Shown piece by piece: positions 17,131-25,751 of a stretch of DNA of 64,000 bases. The notes below the pieces were generated by a model. It searched no databases, was not told the DNA's origin, and saw nothing but the letters and a program-made list of their open reading frames with translations. The DNA is from Ruegeria sp. R13_0. GTDB taxonomy: Bacteria > Pseudomonadota > Alphaproteobacteria > Rhodobacterales > Rhodobacteraceae. The translations under genes and the position numbers were made by a program. The stretch spans positions 124,001 to 188,000 of the forward strand of contig NZ_JAGHRB010000004.1 in NCBI RefSeq assembly GCF_017743995.1. Direction: 5' to 3'. Positions within the stretch are counted from its first letter, which is position 1; each line of letters begins with the position of its first letter.

Positions 17131-18723
17131 GTGCAGCAGATCGGAACTGTCTGGGCAAGTTTGGACAGGCGAAAGCAAATCATAGTTGTCGGCGCTGTTG
17201 CGCTGGTGTTTCTGGGGGTTCTCGGGATGTCCCGTCTTGTGACGGCACCCTCTATGACTCTTCTTTATGCAGGGCTGGAAAGCGGGGCTGCGGGCGATAT
17301 CGTGCGTGCGCTCGATCAGCGCGGCGTCACGTATGAGATCAGGGGCGGCTCGATTTACGTGCCCGGCTCGCAGCGGGATGAGCTGCGCATGACCCTGGCC
17401 AGCGAAGGCCTGCCTGCTAATGGCAATCGCGGCTACGAGCTGCTCGATTCGCTGAGCGGGTTTGGCACAACATCGCAGATGTTCGATGCCGCCTATTGGC
17501 GCGCAAAAGAAGGTGAGCTGGCGCGCACCATCGTCGGAAGTCCTCATGTCAGTCAGGCGCGGGTGCATATCGCGAATGGCTCGGCCAACCCGTTTCAGCG
17601 TAGCGTTGCGCCCACGGCTTCGGTGTATCTGGTTCCATCGGGCGCGCAGATAACTGGCGATCAGGCCAAGGCGATTCGCTTTCTGGTCGCCTCGGCGGTC
17701 AGCGGGCTAGCGCCGGAAAACGTAACGGTTGTGGATTCGAACGGCGCCGTGATTGGCGGTCAGGACACGGCGGTTGCAGCTGACACAGCGGATGACAAAT
17801 CCCGTCAGTTACGCGAACGCGTGTTGCGCCTTGTCGAGGCGCGCGTGGGTACTGGCAACGCGGTGGTTGAGGTCAGTGTGGACACGGTAACCAAAACCGA
17901 ATCCATCCGCGAACGCCGCTTTGACCCCAAAGGCCGGGTCGCGATCAGCACGGATGTCGAGGAACGCTCGGACAGTGCGCGCAATCAGTCCGGCGATGTG
18001 ACGGTCGCCTCCAACCTGCCGGATGGTGACGGTGCAGGCGGGGACGAATCGAATTCAAACGCGACGCAGACCCGCGAGCGCGTGAACTATGAGGTCTCGG
18101 AAACGGAGCTTGAGGTTCACAACGCACCCGGAGCCATCAAGCGCTTGACCGTTGCCGTGCTGGTCAATGGTATCCGGTCCGTAGATGAAGCGGGGGCGGA
18201 GAGCTTTGAACCCTTGCCTCAGACCGAGCTTGACGCGCTTGAGGAGCTTGTGGCCTCAGCCGTTGGCTTCGATGCAGCTCGGGGCGATGTGATCACGTTG
18301 AAATCGCTTGATCTACCGGTGGTAGAGCCGCAGGGAACGCTGGTTTCATCCTCCCTGTGGCAGAATATTCATCTGGACGCGATGTCTCTGATCCAGATGG
18401 CGGTGCTTGCACTTGTTTCGCTGGTTCTGGCCTTGTTCGTCATTCGCCCGATCCTGATGAAACCGGCTGCCGCCCCCGCCTTATTGCCTGCAGGTGGTGG
18501 TGACGCACAGGATGCCCAGGTTCTGGTTGGTGAGATCGCGCCAGATGAGTCGGCTGAGTTCACGGCTCTGCCGGGACAGGCTCAGTCGGCCGGCGTACCT
18601 GCGCTTGGGTCGGACAGTAGCGCAGATCCCGTGGATCGGTTGCGGGCGATGATCGGTGACAAGCAGGAAGAAACGGTCGAGATTCTGCGCAGTTGGCTTG
18701 AAGAAGGCGAGGAGCGGGTCTGA
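17131..18723 (+). CDS. fliF: Flagellar MS-ring protein FliF
   Basis: FliF forms the membrane MS ring of the basal body on which the C ring and export gate assemble. The ~530-residue protein has an N-terminal helix (about 17-36, IIVVGAVALVFLGVLGMSRL), the YscJ/FliF ring-building domain with LYAGLE and LASEGLPANGNRGYELLD, the FliF C domain with an acidic serine-rich loop, and a second helix (about 418-438). A GGAGG at 17121-17125 points to the GTG at 17131 (VQQIGTVWASL); a GTG at 17125 is the upstream alternative. The C-terminal segment (LRAMIGDKQEETVEILRSWL) is the FliG-binding tail. Stop and fliH start overlap. Confidence 0.95.
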   Translation: MQQIGTVWASLDRRKQIIVVGAVALVFLGVLGMSRLVTAPSMTLLYAGLESGAAGDIVRALDQRGVTYEIRGGSIYVPGSQRDELRMTLASEGLPANGNRGYELLDSLSGFGTTSQMFDAAYWRAKEGELARTIVGSPHVSQARVHIANGSANPFQRSVAPTASVYLVPSGAQITGDQAKAIRFLVASAVSGLAPENVTVVDSNGAVIGGQDTAVAADTADDKSRQLRERVLRLVEARVGTGNAVVEVSVDTVTKTESIRERRFDPKGRVAISTDVEERSDSARNQSGDVTVASNLPDGDGAGGDESNSNATQTRERVNYEVSETELEVHNAPGAIKRLTVAVLVNGIRSVDEAGAESFEPLPQTELDALEELVASAVGFDAARGDVITLKSLDLPVVEPQGTLVSSSLWQNIHLDAMSLIQMAVLALVSLVLALFVIRPILMKPAAAPALLPAGGGDAQDAQVLVGEIAPDESAEFTALPGQAQSAGVPALGSDSSADPVDRLRAMIGDKQEETVEILRSWLEEGEERV

Positions 18724-19319
18724 TGTCTATTGCTCACCTTCTTGAGGATTTTACCGCGCAGGTCGAAGGCGGCAAGCTGCATCTTCTGGACGAAGACGCG
18801 CTGGAGGAACAGCGCCTGGCTGCCTTCGAACAAGGTTACGGGGCCGGATGGGAAGACGCCGTTCAAGCGCAGGAGCAGAACCGGGGACAGGTCTCGGCAG
18901 AGCTGGCCAAGGCGTTGGAAGATATGTCCTTTACCTATCACGAAGCGCTGACACGTATGACCCTGTCGCTGGAGCCGATGTTCCAAAGCCTGGTGAACCT
19001 GGTACTGCCGGATTGTATCGACCGCAGCTTTGCTCACCGTCTGTCGGAACAGCTGCAAGACATGGCGCGAACTCAGATCGACCAACCCATACAGATACTT
19101 GTACCCGAAGGGCGCGCAGCCGAGGTCGAAGATTTGCTGTCCTCGGACATGCCGCCGCCTCCGCGCGTGATCGAAGATTCCTCGCTGCAACCCGGACAAG
19201 CGCGGCTGCAGGTCGGTATCTCGCGGTGCGAGGTGGATTGCATGGATCTGCTGTCGTCGGTGCAGCAGGCATTTGACTCCTACGTGTTTGAGGCGAAAGA
19301 GGCTTTGACCCATGACTGA
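18723..19319 (+). CDS. fliH: FliH-like flagellar export regulator
   Basis: A 198-residue soluble protein following fliF by overlap. It has the FliH/YscL hallmark of glycine-spaced residues in the N-terminal helix (FEQGYGAGWEDAVQAQ, about 36-51), a long helix, and a C-terminal alpha/beta domain ending in SSVQQAFDSYVFEAKEA. FliH binds the FliI ATPase and the C ring in type III export. It is shorter than enterobacterial FliH (about 235), which is normal in this lineage. Identity is supported by position between fliF and fliN. No fliG or fliI is present in the visible cluster. Confidence 0.78.
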   Translation: MSIAHLLEDFTAQVEGGKLHLLDEDALEEQRLAAFEQGYGAGWEDAVQAQEQNRGQVSAELAKALEDMSFTYHEALTRMTLSLEPMFQSLVNLVLPDCIDRSFAHRLSEQLQDMARTQIDQPIQILVPEGRAAEVEDLLSSDMPPPPRVIEDSSLQPGQARLQVGISRCEVDCMDLLSSVQQAFDSYVFEAKEALTHD

Positions 19320-19590
19320 TACCCAATCCCCAAAAACCAACCCTTTTGATACTGTCCCGATCGAAGTCACAGTGTCCGTCGGCCGCGCCCGTCCGTTGAT
19401 CCGGGACCTACTGAATATGGGTGAAAACGCGGTGCTGACGTTGGACAAACGGATCGAAGACCCCGTGGACCTCTATGTCGGTGACCAACTGGTTGCCCGT
19501 GGCCTTCTGGAGGAGATGGAGGGTGATCAGGCTGGTCAACTGGCCGTACGTCTGACGGAAATCGCGGATTTAAAGAACGGGATCGGCTGA
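19312..19590 (+). CDS. fliN: Flagellar C-ring protein FliN
   Basis: A 92-residue protein consisting of a single SpoA (surface presentation of antigens) domain, the minimal FliN form: FDTVPIEVTVSVGRARPLIRD, then the ALTLDKRIEDPVDLYVGDQL core and VRLTEIADLKNGIG end. FliN forms the cytoplasmic C ring with FliM and FliG, taking part in switching and export. It overlaps fliH by 8 bp and fliP by 1 bp, so it is tightly coupled. The (V/A)LxLDxxxxDPVDLYV signature makes the call firm. Confidence 0.94.
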   Translation: MTDTQSPKTNPFDTVPIEVTVSVGRARPLIRDLLNMGENAVLTLDKRIEDPVDLYVGDQLVARGLLEEMEGDQAGQLAVRLTEIADLKNGIG

Positions 19591-20321
19591 TGCGCCTGTG
19601 GCTTTGGCTGATTGTGGCGGTGGTGGCAATGCTGCCCTCGCTGGCTGCGGCTCAAGACGTGACCCTGTCGCTTGGGGAGGGCGGGTCCATCTCGGCCCGG
19701 ACGATCCAGTTGATCTTGCTGATCACCGTTCTCAGCCTTGCGCCCGGGCTGGCGATCATGATCACCTGTTTTCCCTTCCTGATCACGGTTCTCGCGATCC
19801 TGCGGCAGGGCATCGGGTTGCAGCAATCTCCGCCAAACATGCTGATCGTCAGCCTTGCGCTGTTCCTGACCTATTTCATCATGGAGCCGGTTTTCACCGA
19901 AGCCTGGACCGTTGGTATTGAGCCTTTGATCAATGAAGCGCTTGAGGTTGAAACGGCTCTGGAACGCGCCCTGAACCCGTTCCGAGAGTTCATGGCCGCG
20001 CGACTGGATGTTGAGACGTTTCAATCCATGGCTGCTCTGCGTCCTGGAGGCGAGGGGATGCTCCTGTCTCCGGATGCTCCGCTTTCGGTTCTGATGCCGT
20101 CATTCATGTTGTCAGAAATCGCTCGGGCGTTTCAGATCGGGTTCCTGATTTTCCTACCTTTTCTGATCATTGACCTGGTTGTGGCTGCCGTTTTGATGTC
20201 GATGGGCATGATGATGGTGCCGCCTGCAATCGTCTCGCTGCCGTTCAAGCTGGCGTTTTTCGTGATCGCAGATGGATGGGCTTTGATCGCCAGCGCGTTG
20301 GTCCGAAGTTATATGCCTTAG
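19590..20321 (+). CDS. fliP: Flagellar export gate protein FliP
   Basis: FliP forms the core of the type III export gate with FliQ and FliR. The 243-residue protein has a cleavable signal peptide (MRLWLWLIVAVVAMLPSLAAA), then four membrane helices with the diagnostic ITVLSLAPGLAIMITCFPFL and LRQGIGLQQSPPNMLIVSLA segments, the large periplasmic loop, and LIFLPFLIIDLVVAAVLMSM near the end. Length is normal for the family. It is the last gene of the fliF-fliH-fliN-fliP run; fliQ and fliR are not adjacent. A strong hairpin follows. Confidence 0.97.
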   Translation: MRLWLWLIVAVVAMLPSLAAAQDVTLSLGEGGSISARTIQLILLITVLSLAPGLAIMITCFPFLITVLAILRQGIGLQQSPPNMLIVSLALFLTYFIMEPVFTEAWTVGIEPLINEALEVETALERALNPFREFMAARLDVETFQSMAALRPGGEGMLLSPDAPLSVLMPSFMLSEIARAFQIGFLIFLPFLIIDLVVAAVLMSMGMMMVPPAIVSLPFKLAFFVIADGWALIASALVRSYMP

Positions 20322-20443
20322 GGGATCAAGGCTGGGCGTTGAACGGACGAAAGCTTGTGTGGAATGAGAGCTTTGGAAAGCGGCGTATCAACTTCGGCGC
20401 GTGTGAGGTCACAAGGTAAAATGACCCTCTCGCGGCTGTAGAA

Positions 20444-20485
20444 ACGAAGACGCCTCCGACGCACAGAGCGCGGAGGCGTCTTCGT
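20444..20485. terminator. Perfect 15-bp hairpin between fliP and mlaC
   Basis: ACGAAGACGCCTCCG (20444-20458) and CGGAGGCGTCTTCGT (20471-20485) are exact complements around a 12-nt loop. On the minus strand the stem is followed by TTTCT, so it suits termination of mlaC; it may also stop fliP transcripts from the other side. Confidence 0.85.
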
Positions 20486-20502
20486 AAAACAGAAAGGCAG
20501 TG

Positions 20503-21111
20503 TTACCCGGTTTTGTTGAGGTCTTTGATCAGCTGGTTCAGGTTTCCCTTGCGCGCATCCAGCATCGCCCCGATTTCGGTGCGTTCGGTCAGCAGCAAGT
20601 TCACGCCCTCAATGAACATGTTGTAAAACTTGTCGCGACCGGATTTGTCAGAAACCAGGAAGGTCACGTCAAAGGGCGACGATCCCTGCAGCTTGACCGA
20701 GGTGCGCACTTCATACCCGGCTTTGATTCTGCGCGCGTTTCGCACATCCACCTGGCCGCCAATGAATTCGCGGAACCGGCGTCCGTATTTGCGCGAGATA
20801 TAGCCTTGGAACGCCTTGGTAAACTGTCTCAGCTGCGCCGGAGAGGCAGAACGGGCATCCGCCCCAAGCGCGTAGCGCGCCATGATGGGAACATCAGCGT
20901 ATTGTACGAAGATCTTCTCGAAGTCGCGCAGCATGGCTTTTTCGGACTTACCCGAGGCGATCACGCGGTTGATATCCGCGACAACACTGTTGACCAGTTG
21001 TTTGGCTCCCGCTTCGGTCAGGGCCAGAGCGGGCAATGGCAGGGCAACAATGGCTGCTCCGGCCACAGTGGTTTTCAGGAAGTGTCTTCGGTTTAAAGCG
21101 TTACTCAGCAT
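20503..21111 (-). CDS. mlaC: MlaC-family periplasmic phospholipid carrier
   Basis: A 202-residue exported protein of the MlaC/Ttg2D family, which shuttles phospholipids between MlaA in the outer membrane and the inner-membrane Mla complex. It carries a twin-arginine-type leader (NRRHFLKT, Arg8-Arg9, then a hydrophobic stretch), so Tat export is likely. The mature part has the usual segments (YADVPIMARYALG, FTKAFQGYISRKYGRRF, DVTFLVSDKSGRDKFYNMFI). I chose ATG 21111 after GAGGACC; this start overlaps mlaA by 11 bp. mlaB, D, E and F are not in the window, so the transporter is split. Confidence 0.88.
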   Translation of the reverse strand: MLSNALNRRHFLKTTVAGAAIVALPLPALALTEAGAKQLVNSVVADINRVIASGKSEKAMLRDFEKIFVQYADVPIMARYALGADARSASPAQLRQFTKAFQGYISRKYGRRFREFIGGQVDVRNARRIKAGYEVRTSVKLQGSSPFDVTFLVSDKSGRDKFYNMFIEGVNLLLTERTEIGAMLDARKGNLNQLIKDLNKTG

Positions 21112-21916
21112 AAGGGTCCTCGTAGGGGTCGAGAAATGGGTCCCTGACAGGGTCGGTTCCGGTGTCGGCATATGGATCGTTGTAGAGATCCAGGAAGGCG
21201 TCCTCGTCGTCGCGTGCCAATTCGAAGCGGCGGTTTTGCAGGTAGATCAATCGGGCCTGCGCATAGCTATCGGCACTCTCGTAGAGAATCGAGTCCACTG
21301 TATCAGAAAAACGTCCCCGATCCCCCATCCGACGTACGACCTCGGCATAGACGCCTATATTTTCCGCAGGCCGCACCGGTGTGAAGTTGATCGGGTTGGA
21401 GAAAAGATTGAATACAACACCCACAGCGTCTCGGGTGGTTGACGGGCCGTAGAAAGGCAACTCTACATATGCCCCTTCTCCAAAACCCCACACATGCAGA
21501 GTTTCGCCGAAATCAGTGTCGACGGGGGGCATGTTCAGTTCAGCCGCAGGGTCAAACAAGCCAAAAGCACCTGCGGTCATGTTGATCACGAACCGCAGTA
21601 GCGCGTTGCCCGTTTGTTTGGGGTTACCTTGCAGCAGGTAATCCACCGCCTGCCCAGGCAGCGTGATGTTTTCAGCAAAGGTACTGAAGCTTGTCACGAC
21701 CGGATCTGGTACAATCCTCACATAGCTTTTCGAGGCGGGACGAAACAAAAAGCGGTCGACGCCAAGGTTGAACTTGTGAATGCCCCTGTTAGCGTTTTCG
21801 AAAGGGTCGAAAACCTCACCCCGGGCAGCCTGTTCCGGGGGTTGTGACGCGCAGGCCGACAAGAGGACCATAAGTGACAGAACAACAAGATGTTTGAAGC
21901 CAAATTTGCTCAACAC
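21101..21916 (-). CDS. mlaA: MlaA (VacJ) outer-membrane lipoprotein
   Basis: Removes mislocalised phospholipids from the outer leaflet of the outer membrane and hands them to MlaC. A lipoprotein signal ends in the lipobox LSAC, followed by the family core (VFDPFENANRGIHKFNLGVDR, LPGQAVDYLLQGN, FGETLHVWGFGEGAYVELPF). The C-terminus is an unusual acidic DPY/DPF repeat tail (DPYADTGTDPVRDPFLDPYE). The open frame runs to 22033, but nothing supports that start; GTG at 21916 gives a normal lipoprotein leader, with TTG 21913 possible. It is coupled to mlaC. Confidence 0.88.
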   Translation of the reverse strand: MLSKFGFKHLVVLSLMVLLSACASQPPEQAARGEVFDPFENANRGIHKFNLGVDRFLFRPASKSYVRIVPDPVVTSFSTFAENITLPGQAVDYLLQGNPKQTGNALLRFVINMTAGAFGLFDPAAELNMPPVDTDFGETLHVWGFGEGAYVELPFYGPSTTRDAVGVVFNLFSNPINFTPVRPAENIGVYAEVVRRMGDRGRFSDTVDSILYESADSYAQARLIYLQNRRFELARDDEDAFLDLYNDPYADTGTDPVRDPFLDPYEDPYAE

Positions 21917-22204
21917 GGTCTTAGCTACTCCAATACGGCCCGGCTCGACGCTTGGGCGATCAATCAATACCTGCGTGTCCGACAGACACAAGTTGTTGTC
22001 ACATAGAGGTTTCAGCGCATGAATGAAACACATAGCGTTAAACCCGGTAAATCAACGAAGGTAAAGTGATACGACTTCAACAGTTCGAAATAGGACAGGA
22101 TATGCCCACTGGACGCGACGGTCAGAAAAATCGGTTTCCGGCTTTCCCAGCGGCATCATCCCGGTTAGCGTCCGCCCGAGTCGATTTTGGGTGAGGACAA
22201 TCAC

Positions 22205-22660
22205 ATGAGCATCTCGGAAAAACTGCAAAGCCTGGGCGTATCGCTGCCAGACGCACCAGCCCCTGCCGCCAACTATGTGCCTTTCGTGCGCGTGGGCAAT
22301 ATCGTCTATGTCTCGGGTCAGATTTCCAAAGCGGACGACCTGATCACCGGTAAACTGGGCGATGACATGGATGTCGATGCGGGTGCCGCTGCAGCCAAGG
22401 TCTGTGCGATCAACTTGCTGGCTCAGGTCAAAGCGGCCTGTGACGGGGATATCGAGAAGCTGGTGCGGGTGATCAAGCTGACCGGTTTTGTGAACTCGAC
22501 CGCTGATTTCACCGCGCAGCCGCAGGTTATCAACGGTGCGTCCGATTTCCTGGTTGAGGCGCTGGGCGAGGCAGGTCGTCATTCCCGCTCGGCGGTTAGC
22601 GCTGCATCGCTGCCGCTGGGTGTTGCTGTCGAAATCGAAGGTATTTTCGAAGTCCAATGA
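22205..22660 (+). CDS. ridA: RidA-family deaminase
   Basis: A 151-residue member of the RidA/YjgF/UK114 family, which hydrolyses reactive enamine/imine intermediates to ketoacids. Visible marks are VSGQISKADDLITGKLG and the C-terminal RSAVSAASLPLGVAVEIEG, where the arginine expected to bind the substrate carboxylate is present. This is the longer subgroup (COG0251, about 150 residues). ATG 22205 follows GAGGA; the frame opens 6 codons earlier. It starts an operon with the phosphodiesterase (4-bp overlap), the acyltransferase and the pterin dehydratase. Confidence 0.9.
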   Translation: MSISEKLQSLGVSLPDAPAPAANYVPFVRVGNIVYVSGQISKADDLITGKLGDDMDVDAGAAAAKVCAINLLAQVKAACDGDIEKLVRVIKLTGFVNSTADFTAQPQVINGASDFLVEALGEAGRHSRSAVSAASLPLGVAVEIEGIFEVQ

Positions 22661-23424
22661 CACCTGCTCTGCCGCCCGCGTTTCTTGAGGCCCCGATCTC
22701 GCACCGGGCGCTGCATGACAAAACAGATAACCGCCCGGAAAACAGCCGGGCGGCCATTCGCGCCGCGATCGAAGCCGGCTACGGGATCGAGATTGACCTG
22801 CAGCGGACCTCGGACAACCGGGCGATGGTGTTTCATGACTACGACATGGCGCGTCTGACCGGGCAGTCTGGACCGATCCAGCAGGTCTCGGCCGCGCAGG
22901 CGCAGGCCACGCAGCTGTTGCATGCCGAGGATGGTATTCCCACCCTCGACGAGGTGCTTGAGATGGTCGCGGGCAAAGTCCCTCTGCTGATCGAGTTCAA
23001 GGATCAGGATGGCGCCATGGGCACCAATGTCGGCCCGCTCGAGGCGGACGCTGTGCGGGCGCTAGAGGGCTATGACGGTCCCGTGGCCTTGATGTCGTTC
23101 AACCCCAACAGCGTGGCCGAGCTGGCCCGTCTGGCCCCGCATCTGCCGCGCGGGATCGTGACTTGTTCCTACAAGCCGAGTGTCGAGCTGCTGCCGCAAT
23201 CGGTGTGCGATCACCTGCGCGATATCCCCGATTTCGACCGGGTTGGGGCGAGCTTCATCAGCCATGAGGTTCATGATCTGGACCGTCCGCGCGTGGCCGA
23301 GTTGAAAGCGCGCGGTGTGCCGATCCTGTGCTGGACGGTAAAGTCGCCTGAACAAGAGGCAGAGGCCCGCGCCGTTGCCGACAATGTGACCTTTGAGGGG
23401 TATCTGGCCAAGCATCCGGGTTGA
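22657..23424 (+). CDS. ugpQ: Glycerophosphodiester phosphodiesterase
   Basis: Hydrolyses glycerophosphodiesters to glycerol-3-phosphate and an alcohol. The 255-residue TIM barrel shows the catalytic ISHRALHDKTDNRPENSRAA (His16, Arg17, and Glu28), IEIDLQRTSDNRAMVFHDYD with metal-binding Glu/Asp and the second catalytic His, and LIEFKDQ. No signal peptide is present, so it is cytoplasmic, as for UgpQ rather than GlpQ. Its start overlaps the ridA stop. The ugp transporter is not adjacent, so the symbol reflects enzyme type only. Confidence 0.88.
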   Translation: MTPALPPAFLEAPISHRALHDKTDNRPENSRAAIRAAIEAGYGIEIDLQRTSDNRAMVFHDYDMARLTGQSGPIQQVSAAQAQATQLLHAEDGIPTLDEVLEMVAGKVPLLIEFKDQDGAMGTNVGPLEADAVRALEGYDGPVALMSFNPNSVAELARLAPHLPRGIVTCSYKPSVELLPQSVCDHLRDIPDFDRVGASFISHEVHDLDRPRVAELKARGVPILCWTVKSPEQEAEARAVADNVTFEGYLAKHPG

Positions 23425-23469
23425 ACCTGCCGCACCTCGTCACAGATAAAGACCAGACGCGGAGGGCAC

Positions 23470-24657
23470 ATGGATCAGGCGCAGATCGAAATTCAGGTAC
23501 TTGGATCACTCTCGCAAATCTCTGCGGCCGAGTGGGATGCCTGCGCCTGCCCTGAGGCGGCGGATGGCGGGCGTCCGCTGGATCCCTTTACCACGCACCG
23601 GTTTTTGCTGGCCTTGGAAAACAGCGGCTCGGTTGGGCGGGGCACCGGCTGGCAGCCGCAATACCTGACGGCCTATCTGGATGGGATGCTGATCGCGGCG
23701 GCCCCGATGTATGCCAAGTCGCACAGTCAGGGAGAATATATCTTCGACCACAGCTGGGCCCATGCGTACGAAAGCGCGGGCGGGCGGTACTATCCCAAAC
23801 TACAGATTGCGGCCCCTTTCACGCCCGCCACCGGACGGCGCTTTCTGGTGCGTCCGGGATATGAAGGGATTGGGATGTCCGCGCTGGTGCAGGGCGCTGT
23901 GCAACTGGCGGCGGACAATCAGGTCTCGTCGCTGCACGCGACCTTCTGCACCGAGGACGAGGCGCTGGCGGGTGAGCAGATGGGCCTGATGCTGCGCAGC
24001 TCACAACAGTTTCATTGGCTGAATGACGACTACGCGGAGTTCGGCGGTTTTCTGGCAGCGTTGTCCTCACGCAAGCGCAAGAACATTCGCAAGGAGCGTG
24101 CTCAGGCCAATGCATTCGGTGGTGAGATCCGCACCCTGACCGGCGATGACCTGCGGCCCGAGCATTGGGATGCCTTCTGGCGGTTCTATCAGGACACCGG
24201 CGCGCGCAAATGGGGCTCACCTTACCTGACGCGCCAGTTCTTTGATATCGCGCAGGAGACGATGACCGGTGATATGGCTTTGGTGCTGGCAGAACGCGAT
24301 GGGTATCCCATTGCGGGGGCACTGAATTTCATCGGGCGTGAGACGCTCTATGGTCGCTATTGGGGCTGTGTGGAACATCATGCCTGCCTGCACTTCGAGC
24401 TGTGCTATTATAGGGCCATCGACTTTGCCATCGCGCATGGCATGCAAAGGGTCGAAGCCGGAGCGCAAGGCGAACACAAGCTTGCACGTGGCTACCTGCC
24501 AACACGCACGCACAGCCTTCATTGGATTGCCGATCCGGGATTCGCCGATGCCGTCAAAAAATATCTGGACGCCGAAGGCCGCGCGGTGGGAGAAGAGATT
24601 GAGATTCTGACGGATTACGGCCCGTTCAGAAAATCGAACCCGGAGGAACAGCAATGA
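23470..24657 (+). CDS. Predicted N-acyltransferase (FemAB/COG3146-like GNAT fold)
   Basis: A 395-residue soluble protein of the COG3146 family of predicted N-acyltransferases. The pattern of two GNAT-like halves is visible: [17 protein letters not shown] and the mid-region [15 protein letters not shown], then [19 protein letters not shown], and the ending segment [20 protein letters not shown]. FemAB-type enzymes transfer aminoacyl or acyl groups in the cell envelope, but the substrate of this family is unproven. It follows the phosphodiesterase by 45 bp and overlaps the pterin dehydratase start by 4 bp. Confidence 0.85.
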   Translation: MDQAQIEIQVLGSLSQISAAEWDACACPEAADGGRPLDPFTTHRFLLALENSGSVGRGTGWQPQYLTAYLDGMLIAAAPMYAKSHSQGEYIFDHSWAHAYESAGGRYYPKLQIAAPFTPATGRRFLVRPGYEGIGMSALVQGAVQLAADNQVSSLHATFCTEDEALAGEQMGLMLRSSQQFHWLNDDYAEFGGFLAALSSRKRKNIRKERAQANAFGGEIRTLTGDDLRPEHWDAFWRFYQDTGARKWGSPYLTRQFFDIAQETMTGDMALVLAERDGYPIAGALNFIGRETLYGRYWGCVEHHACLHFELCYYRAIDFAIAHGMQRVEAGAQGEHKLARGYLPTRTHSLHWIADPGFADAVKKYLDAEGRAVGEEIEILTDYGPFRKSNPEEQQ

Positions 24658-24947
24658 CCGAGCTTTTGTCGACCGAGACCCGTGGCCCCCTTCTTGATCC
24701 GCTGTTCAACAATGGCTGGACGATGGTTGAGGGCCGGGATGCGATCACCAAGACGTTCATCTTTGACAATTTCGTCGCGGCCTTTGGATGGATGACTCAA
24801 GTGGCGATCTGGGCCGAAAAATGGAACCACCACCCCGAATGGTCCAACGTCTACCGCACGGTCGAAGTGGTGCTGTCCACCCATGACGTCGGCGGGTTGT
24901 CTTCGCTGGACGCGAAACTGGCCCGCAAGATGGACGGCCTGGTCTAA
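24654..24947 (+). CDS. phhB: 4a-hydroxytetrahydrobiopterin dehydratase
   Basis: Pterin-4a-carbinolamine dehydratase, which regenerates the pterin cofactor of aromatic amino-acid hydroxylases. The 97-residue protein has the signature EKWNHHPEW with His59 and His60 and the later STHDVGGLS with His77, the three expected catalytic histidines. No phenylalanine hydroxylase gene is nearby, so it may serve another pterin process, such as molybdopterin metabolism (inference). It is the last gene of the ridA operon; the stop codon adjoins repeat copy B. Confidence 0.95.
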   Translation: MTELLSTETRGPLLDPLFNNGWTMVEGRDAITKTFIFDNFVAAFGWMTQVAIWAEKWNHHPEWSNVYRTVEVVLSTHDVGGLSSLDAKLARKMDGLV

Positions 24948-25105
24948 AGCGTTTTGCGTTTTACCTGAGGCAAAGCCATCGAAATGCGCGTTCGCCTCTC
25001 GTCGCTCGCATGAGCGACTGTCGGCAACACATCGCGACCGCGATGTGTGAGAGACCGAAGGGATAGGCAGCGTATTTCGATTCAAATCAAACGCAAAGCG
25101 ATCTA
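24945..25105. repeat. Dispersed palindromic repeat, copy B
   Basis: A second, longer copy of the repeat at 5996-6096. The left arm is AAAGCGTTTTGCGTTTT and ATCGAAATGCGCG; the right arm is GTATTTCGATTCAAAT and AAACGCAAAGCGATCTAG. The middle contains another hairpin (ACATCGCG/CGCGATGT) and CGCTCGCATGAGCG. It again lies between convergent genes, and its right end supplies the TAG stop of the gene at 25103. Confidence 0.75.
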
Positions 25106-25363
25106 GTCGCGATCTTGTCCGGACCCGATACCGCCAGCCAAGGATGCCGTGATCACCATCTGGCGGAACTCATCCGGCGTGACCGTGCCACTACCAACGT
25201 CGATATTGCCCGGAATGCGGGTCGTTTGGTTGATCTCAAGACAGCTTGTGTCATAGCAGGTCAACCCACTAGTATTGATCCAAATGCGGATCTGCCCGTT
25301 CGGGCCGGTCACAATCGGGGCCCGTGGTACATCACAAGCCGCCGATACTGCCAGCGCACCGAT
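25103..25363 (-). pseudogene. Probable truncated lipoprotein remnant
   Basis: An open frame of about 86 codons between a TGA at 25364-25366 and a TAG at 25103. The first residues (IGALAVSAACDVPRAP) look like the end of a lipoprotein signal with a lipobox at SAAC, but no start codon fits: the codon before the frame is TGA, itself preceded by ATG. A GTG at 25312 would give a 69-residue protein without the signal. The body (GQIRIWINTSGLTCYDTSCL) has paired cysteines. I read it as a gene that has lost its 5' end, but an unusual short coding gene cannot be excluded. Confidence 0.45.
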
Positions 25364-25395
25364 TCACATTCCTCAGTTCCCTTCACCCTCCGGGG

Positions 25396-25740
25396 TCAGT
25401 CCAACTGTCCGTTTCCATTCTTGTCCGCAGAGTCGAAATCGTTGCTCATCTGCGCATCGTATTCCGCCCTTGAGATAAAGTTGTCGCCGTTTCGATCAAC
25501 GTCCTGAAATTGCTTTATGTCCAGGAAGGGTTTGGCCTCGGACAGGCCGAGCGTGCCGTTCTTGTCTTCGTCCATTGCCTGAAAGGCGTAGTCCGAAAAG
25601 GCATTGAATTCGTCCTTGGACAGGAAGCCATCGTTGTTCGAGTCGATGGCCGCCAGCTCTTTTTCATTCAGCTCTGCCACGTCGTCCGCAGCTGCGGCAC
25701 TGGCCATCACAAGCGCGGCGATACAGATTATTCGTTTCAT
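25396..25740 (-). CDS. Secreted EF-hand calcium-binding protein
   Basis: A 114-residue exported protein with a signal peptide (MKRIICIAALVMASAAAA) and EF-hand-type loops. DSNNDGFLSKDEF, DEDKNGTLGLSEA and DRNGDNFISRAEY each match the 12-residue Ca2+ loop, and a final DKNGNGQLD ends at the C-terminus as a half hand. Calcium binding in the periplasm is a family inference; the partner is unknown. ATG 25740 follows GGGGGACAG. It is one of three consecutive small envelope proteins on this strand. Confidence 0.85.
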   Translation of the reverse strand: MKRIICIAALVMASAAAADDVAELNEKELAAIDSNNDGFLSKDEFNAFSDYAFQAMDEDKNGTLGLSEAKPFLDIKQFQDVDRNGDNFISRAEYDAQMSNDFDSADKNGNGQLD

Positions 25741-25751
25741 AGCTGTCCCCC

